Positions 1 to 4,632 are shown, numbered from the stretch's first letter. The stretch is DNA of 6,761 bases from Eubacteriales Family XIII. Incertae Sedis bacterium (GCA_031290715.1 JAITNA010000194.1:1-6761), one strand, 5' to 3'. The notes: a model not told the origin generated them from the letters alone. Made by a program: numbers and translations.

Positions 1-300
1 TGTTTCTTCCGCCGCCGCGGCGGCGAGCTCACCGTACCCAAACCACTCCCTGTCCGCGGAAGCAAACTTTTTCACAAGCGACCCCCCGGTACTCTGACAA
101 CGAAAAACGCTTACATACCCTTTGCCCTGCTGTGCCCGCTTCGCTTTGAGCTGCGCGAATTTCTCAGCTTGCACACTGTCATTGGTCGTATAAAACCCAC
201 ATCCGAAATCTTTCTTCGGAACGCTTTGCGACAGATCGATCTCGGACACCGCCATATCCGAACCGTGATAGAGCGGCTTAGACAGTTCCGTGTAATTCAC
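1..300 (-). CDS. DUF3990 domain protein, C-terminus cut by window edge
   Basis: The frame is open from a GTG at 300 (or GTG at 309) to the window edge without a stop, about 100 codons. The N-terminal part carries LYHGSD followed by KKDFGCGFYTT and an Ala/Lys-rich helix. These are the hallmark blocks of the DUF3990 family, which I recall as grouped with ADP-ribosyltransferase-like folds; enzymatic activity here is inference only. A later stretch, LVKKFASADREWF, fits the family's C-terminal half. GTG 300 is preferred because AGGCGG lies about 7 nt upstream; the first ATG (255) would delete the LYHGSD motif. The start overlaps the end of the DUF3791 gene by 23 nt, the usual arrangement for this pair. 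Around 140-165 a neighbouring frame reads more like the family (GYVSVF), so two compensating indels are possible. The window cuts off the C-terminus. Confidence 0.68.
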   Translation of the reverse strand, partial: MNYTELSKPLYHGSDMAVSEIDLSQSVPKKDFGCGFYTTNDSVQAEKFAQLKAKRAQQGKGYVSVFRCQSTGGSLVKKFASADREWFGYGELAAAAAEET

Positions 301-523
301 CGGGATCACCGCCTTGCTCTTCGATATACCGCACCACATCATCGACGATATATTCATTGTCATAATAATGAAGCAACTCGTACTGTTCCAATAAAAAAGC
401 AATGACGCCGTACTTTTACGCGATAGCGGCAAAATCCGCGCGCGACAATCCAAACCGTTTCCTCATCGCGGTCAGCATCATAAACATCCATGTAGCCGTC
501 TGCTGTTCTTTACTCATTCTCAT
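278..523 (-). pseudogene. DUF3791 domain gene interrupted by in-frame TAA
   Basis: Reading from ATG 523 (a second in-frame ATG is at 517) gives 35 residues ending SRADFAAIA, then a TAA at 418-416. The same frame continues KYGVIAFLLEQYELLHYYDN and EYIVDDVVRYIEEQGG to a second TAA at 280-278. Together the two halves look like one DUF3791 protein of about 81 residues; the KYGV...LL...YIVDD.....YI pattern is typical of that small family, which is normally encoded beside DUF3990. The reading frame does not change across the stop, so a single nonsense change explains it. Restart on a TTG just after the stop, stop read-through, or a sequencing error are alternatives. Upstream is a weak GAGAGA ribosome site and a candidate promoter. 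Function is unknown; a partner or antidote role for the DUF3990 protein is speculation from the pairing. Confidence 0.65.
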
Positions 524-558
524 TCGTTCTCTCAAAAGGTACACCACGCGTTAGTTTC

Positions 559-587
559 ATTATAGCCATCAAACTCGTCCGGCACAA
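559..587 (-). promoter_or_regulatory. Candidate promoter for the DUF3791/DUF3990 pair
   Basis: On the minus strand a perfect TATAAT (564-559) is preceded by TTGTGC (587-582) with a 17-nt spacer. The -35 is weak (3 of 6). It lies between the rplL terminator and the DUF3791 start, so the accessory pair can be transcribed independently of the ribosomal operon. Confidence 0.45.
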
Positions 588-614
588 GCAAAACGGCGCT
601 ATTGCCGCACCAAC

Positions 615-644
615 AAAAAAAAGCGGGCGAAGCAAATCGCCCGC
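615..644 (-). terminator. Intrinsic terminator after rplL
   Basis: The minus strand forms GCGGGCGA (644-637), a 6-nt loop and TCGCCCGC (630-623), a perfect 8-bp GC-rich stem followed immediately by eight T residues (622-615). It sits 28 nt past the rplL stop and closes the ribosomal operon. Confidence 0.95.
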
Positions 645-671
645 CCGACCTTATAATCTGAACCGCAAACG

Positions 672-1037
672 CTATTTGAGCGTGACCTTGCCGCCGACCT
701 CTTCGATCTGCTTTTTGATGGCTTCGCCCTCGGCCTTATCCACACCTTCCTTGACGACGGACGGCGCACTGTCGACGACTTCCTTGGCTTCCTTGAGCCC
801 CAAGCCCGTGATTTCTCTGACGGCCTTGATGACCTTGACCTTTTCCGCGCCGATCTCCGTGAGTTCGACCGTGAATTCCGTCTGCTCTTCAACCGCTTCA
901 ACCGCCGCGCCCGCTCCGGCTACCGCTACGGGAGCCGCCGCGGAAACGCCGAATTCCTCTTCGCAAGCCTTGACAAGCTCGTTGATCTCCAGCACTGTCG
1001 CGCCCTTGATCTCTTCGATAATTTTTTGAATATCCAT
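672..1037 (-). CDS. rplL: 50S ribosomal protein L7/L12
   Basis: This is the multicopy stalk protein of the large ribosomal subunit; dimers bound to L10 recruit and stimulate the translational GTPases. The 121-residue product has the normal family length. Residues 1-30 (MDIQKIIEEIKGATVLEINE) form the N-terminal dimerisation and L10-binding domain, about 31-53 form an Ala/Gly/Val-rich flexible hinge, and 54-121 form the globular factor-binding domain with the conserved EKVKVIKAVREITGLGLKEAK stretch split over residues 65-85. The ATG at 1037 has AAAGGAA upstream. It starts 36 nt after rplJ and ends 28 nt before a strong intrinsic terminator, so it is the last gene of the operon. Expression should follow the L10 leader upstream of rplJ. 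rpoB, the usual next gene, is absent. Confidence 0.97.
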   Translation of the reverse strand: MDIQKIIEEIKGATVLEINELVKACEEEFGVSAAAPVAVAGAGAAVEAVEEQTEFTVELTEIGAEKVKVIKAVREITGLGLKEAKEVVDSAPSVVKEGVDKAEGEAIKKQIEEVGGKVTLK

Positions 1038-1073
1038 GTCTATTCCTTTCTTTCTTTAATGTACGTCCGGAGC

Positions 1074-1955
1074 TTATTCGGCCGGCTCTTCTTCGGGTGT
1101 TTCCGCCGGCGCTTCAGCCGGTAAGTCCTCCGCCGCGGCTTCTTCCGCAACTTCCGCTTCTGCAACTTCCGCTTCCGCTTCTGCAACTTCCGCTTCCACA
1201 GGGGCTTCATCCTGCGCGGCTTCTTCCGCAACTATCTCCGCTTCCGCGGGGGCTTCGTCTTGTACGGCTTCCGCTTCCACTTCATTCGTCGCAGCTTCTT
1301 CCGCAGCTTCCGCTTCCACAGGCGCTTCCGCAACTGCTTCCGCTTCCGCAGGGGCTTCCGCAACTGCTTCCGCTTCCACAGGCGCTTCGTCCTGCGCAAC
1401 TTCCGCTTCCGCTTCCGCAGCAACCGCGGCCTCGTCCGCTTCTGCCGCATCGCCGCCGCCTTCGTCCTGCGCGTCCGCAATCGCCGCAAACGTGCGTACA
1501 AGCTTTCCGAGCGGGCTTTGAATGCTTCCGAGGAACCTCGCGATAAGTACCTCCCTCGGCGGAATCGCGGCGATCTGCTTAATGCCTTCCGCGTCGTAGA
1601 AAACGCCGTCGACAATGCCCGCCTTGAACCCCATCTTCTTGAACTCCTTGATGATGCCTTCGAGTGCCCGCGCGGGCAAGGTCGCGTCCTCAAAACCGAA
1701 TGCAAACGCACTGGGGCCTTCTAAGACTTCCGCAAGCTGCGCGTTGCCCGTACCGTCGATCGCGCGTTTGACAAGCGTGTTTTTATAGACCTTGTAGTCC
1801 ACGCCCGCGTCACGAAGCCTGTTCCGCATGGTGTCAGCCTGATTGACCGTAACACCGATGTAGTCAATCACGACGACGGAACTCGCGCTCTCCATTTTCC
1901 CGCTGATCTCGTCAATGATGGCTTGCTTTTGGCTCAAATGTTCTTGTGATGCCAT
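1074..1955 (-). CDS. rplJ: 50S ribosomal protein L10 with 130-residue Ala/Glu tail
   Basis: L10 anchors the L7/L12 dimers to 23S rRNA at the stalk base and, as L10(L12)4, represses its own mRNA. Residues 1 to about 163 match ordinary bacterial L10: an N-terminal rRNA-binding domain (VVVIDYIGVTV, YKVYKNTLVKRAI, GPSAFAFG) and the C-terminal L12-binding helix (LIARFLGSIQSPLGKLVRTF, 137-156). The product is 293 residues, whereas the family usually has about 165-175. The extra part (164-293) is low-complexity: by hand count 49 acidic and 48 Ala of 130, no Lys, Arg or aromatic residue, with QDEAP(V/A)EAE at 188, 232 and 248 and tandem decapeptides at 191-220. No stop or frameshift separates it from the L10 core. 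The ATG at 1955 has AAAGGAG 5 nt upstream. Upstream lie an L10 leader and attenuator; rplL follows after 36 nt. L10 identity is certain; the role of the tail is unknown. Confidence 0.95.
   Translation of the reverse strand: MASQEHLSQKQAIIDEISGKMESASSVVVIDYIGVTVNQADTMRNRLRDAGVDYKVYKNTLVKRAIDGTGNAQLAEVLEGPSAFAFGFEDATLPARALEGIIKEFKKMGFKAGIVDGVFYDAEGIKQIAAIPPREVLIARFLGSIQSPLGKLVRTFAAIADAQDEGGGDAAEADEAAVAAEAEAEVAQDEAPVEAEAVAEAPAEAEAVAEAPVEAEAAEEAATNEVEAEAVQDEAPAEAEIVAEEAAQDEAPVEAEVAEAEAEVAEAEVAEEAAAEDLPAEAPAETPEEEPAE
1296..1385 (-). repeat. Three 30-bp tandem units coding for decapeptides in the L10 tail
   Basis: Codons 191-220 of rplJ encode APVEAEAVAE, APAEAEAVAE and APVEAEAAEE. At DNA level the blocks at 1321-1350 and 1351-1380 differ at only 2 of 30 positions. 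Looser GCTTCC/TTCCGC hexamer repeats extend across about 1080-1440. In-frame length change by slippage or recombination is plausible. Confidence 0.85.
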
Positions 1956-1969
1956 GCTTTCTCCTTTCC

Positions 1970-1986
1970 GGTCATAAAAAATGACC
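1970..1986 (-). promoter_or_regulatory. Small hairpin competing with the rplJ attenuator
   Basis: On the minus strand GGTCAT (1986-1981), a TTTTT loop and ATGACC (1975-1970) form a perfect 6-bp stem just before the AAAGGAG ribosome site of rplJ. Its 5' arm is also part of the 3' arm of the larger terminator-like hairpin, so the two folds exclude each other. A role in read-through or in exposing the ribosome site is inferred. Confidence 0.4.
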
Positions 1987-2021
1987 TTTTTCTTTTATCT
2001 CCGCAAACGAAAAAGGCCATT
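1976..2021 (-). terminator. Terminator-like attenuator in the rplJ leader
   Basis: The minus strand reads AATGGCCTTTTTC (2021-2009), a 16-nt loop and GAAAAAGGTCATT (1992-1980). This is a 13-bp stem with one G-U pair, running into six T residues (1981-1976). It lies between the L10 leader fold and the rplJ ribosome site. In Bacillus subtilis the rplJL leader is, to my knowledge, controlled by L10(L12)4-dependent transcription attenuation; the placement here fits the same logic. No clear antiterminator partner for the 5' arm was found by eye. Confidence 0.65.
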
Positions 2022-2030
2022 GAACATATC

Positions 2031-2100
2031 TGCTCGCATACCTCGGCGGGGTTGCGCGATAAGGCGCGGCTTTTGAGCTTTCGCCCCCGCTGTCTACGGT
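2031..2100 (-). ncRNA. L10(L12)4 autoregulatory leader
   Basis: The minus strand has ACCGTAGACAGCGGGG (2100-2085) and, after an insert with its own stem-loop (GCGC-CTTATC-GCGC), AACCCCGCCGAGGT (2053-2040). The GCGGGG and CCCCGC arms (2090-2085 and 2051-2046) pair. CCGTAGACAG...CCGCCGAGG is the signature of the widespread L10 leader, the mRNA mimic of the 23S site bound by L10(L12)4. It lies in the 190-nt gap between rplA and rplJ, directly before an attenuator hairpin. It should repress rplJ-rplL when the L10-L12 complex is in excess. Exact boundaries are approximate. Confidence 0.87.
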
Positions 2101-2128
2101 TCTATATAAACAATCGTGTTTATATCAA
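2101..2128 (-). promoter_or_regulatory. Candidate rplJ promoter overlapping an inverted repeat
   Basis: TTGATA (2128-2123) and TATAGA (2106-2101) are separated by 16 nt on the minus strand. Start of transcription would fall at about the CCGTAGAC of the L10 leader, which is a sensible place for it. The spacer and both boxes are covered by a perfect 9-bp inverted repeat, ATATAAACA (2125-2117) and TGTTTATAT (2112-2104) with a 4-nt loop, which could be an operator or simply a hairpin in read-through RNA. Confidence 0.42.
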
Positions 2129-2145
2129 AAATAAGTGAACAATAT

Positions 2146-2847
2146 TTAATTGTTGCCCAATCTGGCGGGGTTGATCTTGATGCCGGGTCCCATCGTCGAC
2201 GCGACCGTGACGCTTCTCAGATACTGCCCCTTTGCCGCCGTGGGCCTTGCCTTGATCACCGCCTCCACAAGCGCGCTGAAATTGTCGGCTAATTTCTCCG
2301 GCCCAAACGACACCTTGCCGATCGGCGTGTGGATGATGTTGGTCTTGTCAAGACGATACTCCACCTTACCGGCTTTGATCTCTTCGAGCGCCTTTGTCAC
2401 ATCCATCGTGACCGTACCCGACTTCGGATTGGGCATGAGCCCTTTTGGCCCGAGAAGTTTACCGAGCCGTCCGACGACGCCCATCATATCGGGTGTGGCG
2501 ACGACGACGTCAAAGTCAAACCAGTTTTCCTTTTGAATCTTTTCCGCCATATCCTCGGCTCCGACATAGTCGGCCCCGGCTTCTTTGGCTTCCGCTTCTT
2601 TCGGCCCCTTGGCGAAAACAAGCACGCGGGACGTCTTGCCCGTTCCGTGCGGGAGCACGATCGCCCCCCTGACCTGCTGATCGGCATGCCGTCCGTCCAC
2701 GCCGAGCTTGAGATGAACCTCTACGGTTTCGTCAAACTTGGCCGGCGCGACTTTGAGCACAAGATCCAGCGCATCAGCTGTTTCATAGAGCGTTTGGCGC
2801 TCGATGAGTTTCGCGGCCTCCCTATATTTCTTTCCTCTTTTCGGCAT
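2146..2847 (-). CDS. rplA: 50S ribosomal protein L1
   Basis: L1 binds 23S rRNA at the mobile L1 stalk, which takes part in release of deacylated tRNA from the E site, and represses its own operon by binding a matching mRNA site. The 233-residue product has the full family length. Visible landmarks are MPKRGKKY at the start, the family signature DMMGVVGRLGKLLGPKGLMP at about 120-139, NPKSGTVT (140-147), YRLDKTNIIHTPIGKVSF (164-181) and the C-terminal TMGPGIKIN (218-226). The ATG at 2847 has GGAGG 5 nt upstream. It follows rplK after 62 nt, and that gap folds into an rRNA-like L1 site ending next to the ribosome binding site, so autogenous control of rplA is likely. A 190-nt leader region separates it from rplJ. 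Confidence 0.97.
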   Translation of the reverse strand: MPKRGKKYREAAKLIERQTLYETADALDLVLKVAPAKFDETVEVHLKLGVDGRHADQQVRGAIVLPHGTGKTSRVLVFAKGPKEAEAKEAGADYVGAEDMAEKIQKENWFDFDVVVATPDMMGVVGRLGKLLGPKGLMPNPKSGTVTMDVTKALEEIKAGKVEYRLDKTNIIHTPIGKVSFGPEKLADNFSALVEAVIKARPTAAKGQYLRSVTVASTMGPGIKINPARLGNN

Positions 2848-2859
2848 TTTGTCCTCCTT

Positions 2860-2906
2860 GTGGTACTTTCGGCCCGACCAACCTTTCGGCGGCGCAGGCC
2901 TCCCAC
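2860..2906 (-). promoter_or_regulatory. L1-binding mRNA hairpin, mimic of the 23S L1 stalk
   Basis: The minus strand reads GTGGGAGGCC (2906-2897) ... GGCCGAAAGTACCAC (2874-2860). GTGG pairs with CCAC and GGCC with GGCC around a 2 x 7 internal loop (GA opposite GAAAGTA). The middle folds into a further stem capped by a GAAA tetraloop (GCC-GAAA-GGT). From memory, E. coli 23S rRNA has GTGGGAGGC...TTGAAATACCAC at the base of its L1 stalk, so the match covers both strands of the internal loop. The hairpin abuts AAGGAGG of rplA (2859-2853), so bound L1 could block ribosome loading on rplA. The structure was derived by hand. Confidence 0.68.
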
Positions 2907-2909
2907 GAA

Positions 2910-3335
2910 CTAATTTTCTACAGTGATCCCCATACTCCGGGCCGTGCCGCGAATCATTGCCGCGGCGCTTTCCACAGTGTTTGCGTTCAGATCCGGCATC
3001 TTCGCCTTTGCGATCTCCTCAACCTGTGCGCCGGTGACGCTTGCCACCTTGCGGCGGTTGGGTTCGCCGGATCCGCTCTGAAGATTTGCAGCCTTTTTCA
3101 ACATTTCGGCTGCGGGCGGCGTTTTTGTAATAAAGCTGAACGACCTGTCGGCATACACCGTGATCACCACCGGAATAATCGTACCCGACTGTTCCTGCGT
3201 TTTCGCGTTGAACTGCTTGCAGAAGTCCATGATGTTGACGCCCTTCTGACCGAGCGCCGGTCCGACGGGCGGCGCGGGATTCGCACTGCCGGCGGGAATC
3301 TGCAGCTTTATATAACCATCGATTTTTTTCGCCAT
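2910..3335 (-). CDS. rplK: 50S ribosomal protein L11
   Basis: L11 binds the GTPase-associated region of 23S rRNA and, with L10/L12, shapes the factor-binding centre; it is also needed for RelA-type stringent signalling in species that have it. The product is 141 residues, the standard length. The N-terminal domain has IKLQIPAGSANPAPPVGPAL with the flexible Pro-rich loop (PAPPVGPALGQKGVNIMDFC, about 20-39). The C-terminal rRNA-binding domain begins at about 72 (TPPAAEMLKKAA) and ends TARSMGITVE (131-140). The ATG at 3335 has GGAGG 10 nt upstream; the stop is TAG. It starts 21 nt after nusG, too close for an obvious promoter of its own, so it is probably co-transcribed with rpmG-secE-nusG. Nothing in the sequence is atypical. 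Confidence 0.97.
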   Translation of the reverse strand: MAKKIDGYIKLQIPAGSANPAPPVGPALGQKGVNIMDFCKQFNAKTQEQSGTIIPVVITVYADRSFSFITKTPPAAEMLKKAANLQSGSGEPNRRKVASVTGAQVEEIAKAKMPDLNANTVESAAAMIRGTARSMGITVEN

Positions 3336-3356
3336 GTCGCCTTTACCTCCTTTCCC

Positions 3357-4013
3357 TTAGAGTTGTTCGACCTGGTCGTAGACCAACTCGACGGAAGTAT
3401 CCCTCCCGAACATGGAAATGCGCGCCTTGAGGACTTCCTTCTCGGGATTGACCTCTTCGACCACGCCTGTTACGCCTTCAAACGGCCCGTTGATGACCTT
3501 AATGCTGTCGCCCACATTGATATCAAGCTCGATATAGACCTTCTCAATCCCCATGCGCCGCACTTCCTCCTTCGTGAGCGGCACCGGCTCGATGCCGTGC
3601 CCCACAAACCCGGTCACGCCCTGCGTATTGCGCACGAGATACCACGACTCGTTATCGACCTTCATCTTGATGAGCACATAGCCGGGAAACGTCTTGCGCA
3701 CCTTGAGCTTGCGCTGCCCGTCCTTCATCTCGACGTAGTCCTCCGTCGGCACCACGACCTTGATAATCTTGTCCTTGAGCCGGCTCTCTTCGCTGCTGTT
3801 TTCCACAAGCTTCTCGATATTCTGCTTGACCTTGCTTTCGTGCCCCGAATAGGTATGAATCACATACCACCGCGGCGAATCGATATCGCTTTCATCATAA
3901 ACATCGTCCGCAACATCCTGTGCAAAGATTTGTGCGGAAGTAGCCCGTACCGGCTCCTTAGCCTTGCCCGCCCCCGTTTCAATAATATCGATGCTGTCGT
4001 TCTCTATTTCCAT
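3357..4013 (-). CDS. nusG: Transcription elongation/antitermination factor NusG, extended N-terminus
   Basis: NusG binds RNA polymerase across the cleft, modulates pausing, and in many bacteria links to Rho or to the ribosome. The NGN domain begins at about residue 48 (RWYVIHTYSGHESKVKQNIE) and holds the conserved FPGYVLIKM (109-117) and GVTGFVG (132-138). The KOW domain is at about 166-200 (VGDSIKVINGPFEGVTGVV), and the protein ends MFGRDTSVELVYDQVEQL. At 218 residues it is longer than the roughly 180 of E. coli NusG because of an acidic N-terminal extension of about 47 residues rich in Asp, Glu and Ile. No other Met lies before the NGN domain, and the ATG at 4013 has a GGGAA site next to the secE stop, so the extension appears genuine. 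It starts 9 nt after secE, the standard pairing. Confidence 0.95.
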   Translation of the reverse strand: MEIENDSIDIIETGAGKAKEPVRATSAQIFAQDVADDVYDESDIDSPRWYVIHTYSGHESKVKQNIEKLVENSSEESRLKDKIIKVVVPTEDYVEMKDGQRKLKVRKTFPGYVLIKMKVDNESWYLVRNTQGVTGFVGHGIEPVPLTKEEVRRMGIEKVYIELDINVGDSIKVINGPFEGVTGVVEEVNPEKEVLKARISMFGRDTSVELVYDQVEQL

Positions 4014-4022
4014 ACCGTTCCC

Positions 4023-4352
4023 TTAATTCATGCTGATTTTGAACACTTCGCGGATAATCGCCAGAAATCCCGAATCAACACCCCAAAGGAAGAGCCCGAA
4101 AAACGCGCACGCGATGAAAACGACAATCGTATAAGACACAAGCTCCCTGCGCGTGGGCCAAACGACCTTCTTCGTTTCAATCCGAACACCCTTAAAATAC
4201 TCGCGGAAACCGCCTCGCTTCTCGGTCTGCGCGGTTTTCACAGGGGCCTTTTTCTGCGCGTCCCGTGAAGCCTTCGACTTCGCAAGACCGCGGGAAAGCG
4301 CGGACTTTTGCTGTTCTTTCGACTTATCGTCTTTTTTCTTACCGTCAGCCAT
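4023..4352 (-). CDS. secE: Preprotein translocase subunit SecE
   Basis: SecE clamps SecY in the Sec translocon of the cytoplasmic membrane and is essential for protein export. This is the short, single-span type: 109 residues, with a Lys-rich soluble N-terminal stretch (1-50), the conserved amphipathic segment GVRIETKKVVWPTRRELVSY (55-74) and one membrane span at about 73-95 (IVVFIACAFFGLFLWGV). The KVVWPTRREL block is the diagnostic SecE motif. The ATG at 4352 is 10 nt after the rpmG stop; the TAAGGGGA that contains that stop supplies its ribosome site. The junction to nusG (TAAGGGAACGGT) is nearly the same, suggesting tight translational coupling along rpmG-secE-nusG. Confidence 0.95.
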   Translation of the reverse strand: MADGKKKDDKSKEQQKSALSRGLAKSKASRDAQKKAPVKTAQTEKRGGFREYFKGVRIETKKVVWPTRRELVSYTIVVFIACAFFGLFLWGVDSGFLAIIREVFKISMN

Positions 4353-4362
4353 AGCCGTCCCC

Positions 4363-4512
4363 TTATTTCGTTTCCTTGTGGGCTGTTTCCCTGTGGCAGA
4401 ACTTGCAGTATTTCTTCAGTTCAAGCCGTTCGGGATCATTCTTTTTGTTTTTCATCGTGTCGTAATTCCTCTGTTTGCACTCCGTACACTCGAGGGTAAC
4501 CTTGACTCTCAT
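4363..4512 (-). CDS. rpmG: 50S ribosomal protein L33, zinc-binding type
   Basis: L33 is a small protein near the E site of the large subunit. The frame from ATG 4512 to TAA 4363 encodes 49 residues beginning MRVKVTLECTECKQRNYDT and ending KYCKFCHRETAHKETK. Two CxxC pairs (C9/C12 and C36/C39) form a zinc ribbon, marking this as the zinc-binding form rather than a Cys-free paralogue of the kind used under zinc limitation. It is a normal length for the family. GGAGG lies 5 nt before the ATG. It is the first gene after the TTGACA promoter and is followed by secE after 10 nt, the usual rpmG-secE-nusG order of Firmicutes. Confidence 0.95.
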   Translation of the reverse strand: MRVKVTLECTECKQRNYDTMKNKKNDPERLELKKYCKFCHRETAHKETK

Positions 4513-4555
4513 CTCGTCCTCCGTAAGCTACAAATTCATAAATATTCTCTTCAAT

Positions 4556-4594
4556 CGAAAAGCTGTCTTACGCGCTTTTCGTTAAGACAGCTTT
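4556..4594 (-). promoter_or_regulatory. Long hairpin with an alternative fold in the rpmG 5' leader
   Basis: On the minus strand AAAGCTGTCTTA (4594-4583) and TAAGACAGCTTT (4570-4559) form a perfect 12-bp stem with a 12-nt loop. A second, mutually exclusive 8-bp pairing joins CGAAAAGC (4581-4574, in the loop) with GCTTTTCG (4563-4556). The T-run after it is short and broken (TTTTCGATT), so it is at best a weak terminator for the upstream DUF4430 gene. It lies at the predicted transcript start of rpmG, where it could protect the 5' end or act as a switch. Confidence 0.6.
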
Positions 4595-4597
4595 ATA

Positions 4598-4626
4598 AGA
4601 TTACCATAGCCCACCCCCCCTGTCAA
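4598..4626 (-). promoter_or_regulatory. Candidate main promoter for rpmG-secE-nusG and downstream genes
   Basis: A perfect TTGACA (4626-4621) is followed after 17 nt by TAATCT (4603-4598), a 3-of-6 match to TATAAT. The spacer contains an unbroken run of seven G (4620-4614). Transcription would begin near 4591, inside the long hairpin and about 80 nt before the rpmG start codon. Confidence 0.55.
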
Positions 4627-4632
4627 TCAAAA

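Noticed and set aside
10..25. GCC/GGC-rich palindrome near the window edge
   Set aside because: It is explained by an Ala run in the open DUF3990 frame.
169..405. Plus-strand frame of 78 codons opposite DUF3791/DUF3990
   Set aside because: The minus strand carries recognisable DUF3791 and DUF3990 motifs, and the plus frame shows no recognisable motif.
1296..1385. Tandem repeats considered as a CRISPR array
   Set aside because: Units are contiguous, have no unique spacers and are in frame with a protein-coding gene.
1097..1724. Plus-strand Pro/Leu- and Arg/Phe-rich frames opposite the rplJ tail, and Lys/Arg-rich frames in the other minus frames
   Set aside because: These are by-products of the repetitive Ala/Glu codons; their composition mirrors the hexamer repeats and no start signals are present.
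2329..2913. Plus-strand frame of 194 codons opposite rplA
   Set aside because: It is antisense to a full-length, well-conserved L1 gene and resembles nothing known.
3363..4268. Long plus-strand frame of about 300 codons opposite nusG and secE
   Set aside because: It is antisense to two clearly conserved genes, has no family resemblance and no ribosome site; it reflects codon bias of the real genes.
4556..4594. Hairpin considered as a strong intrinsic terminator of the DUF4430 gene
   Set aside because: The T-run after the stem is only four bases before it is broken, and a TTGACA promoter lies upstream of it; kept as a leader hairpin with possible weak termination.
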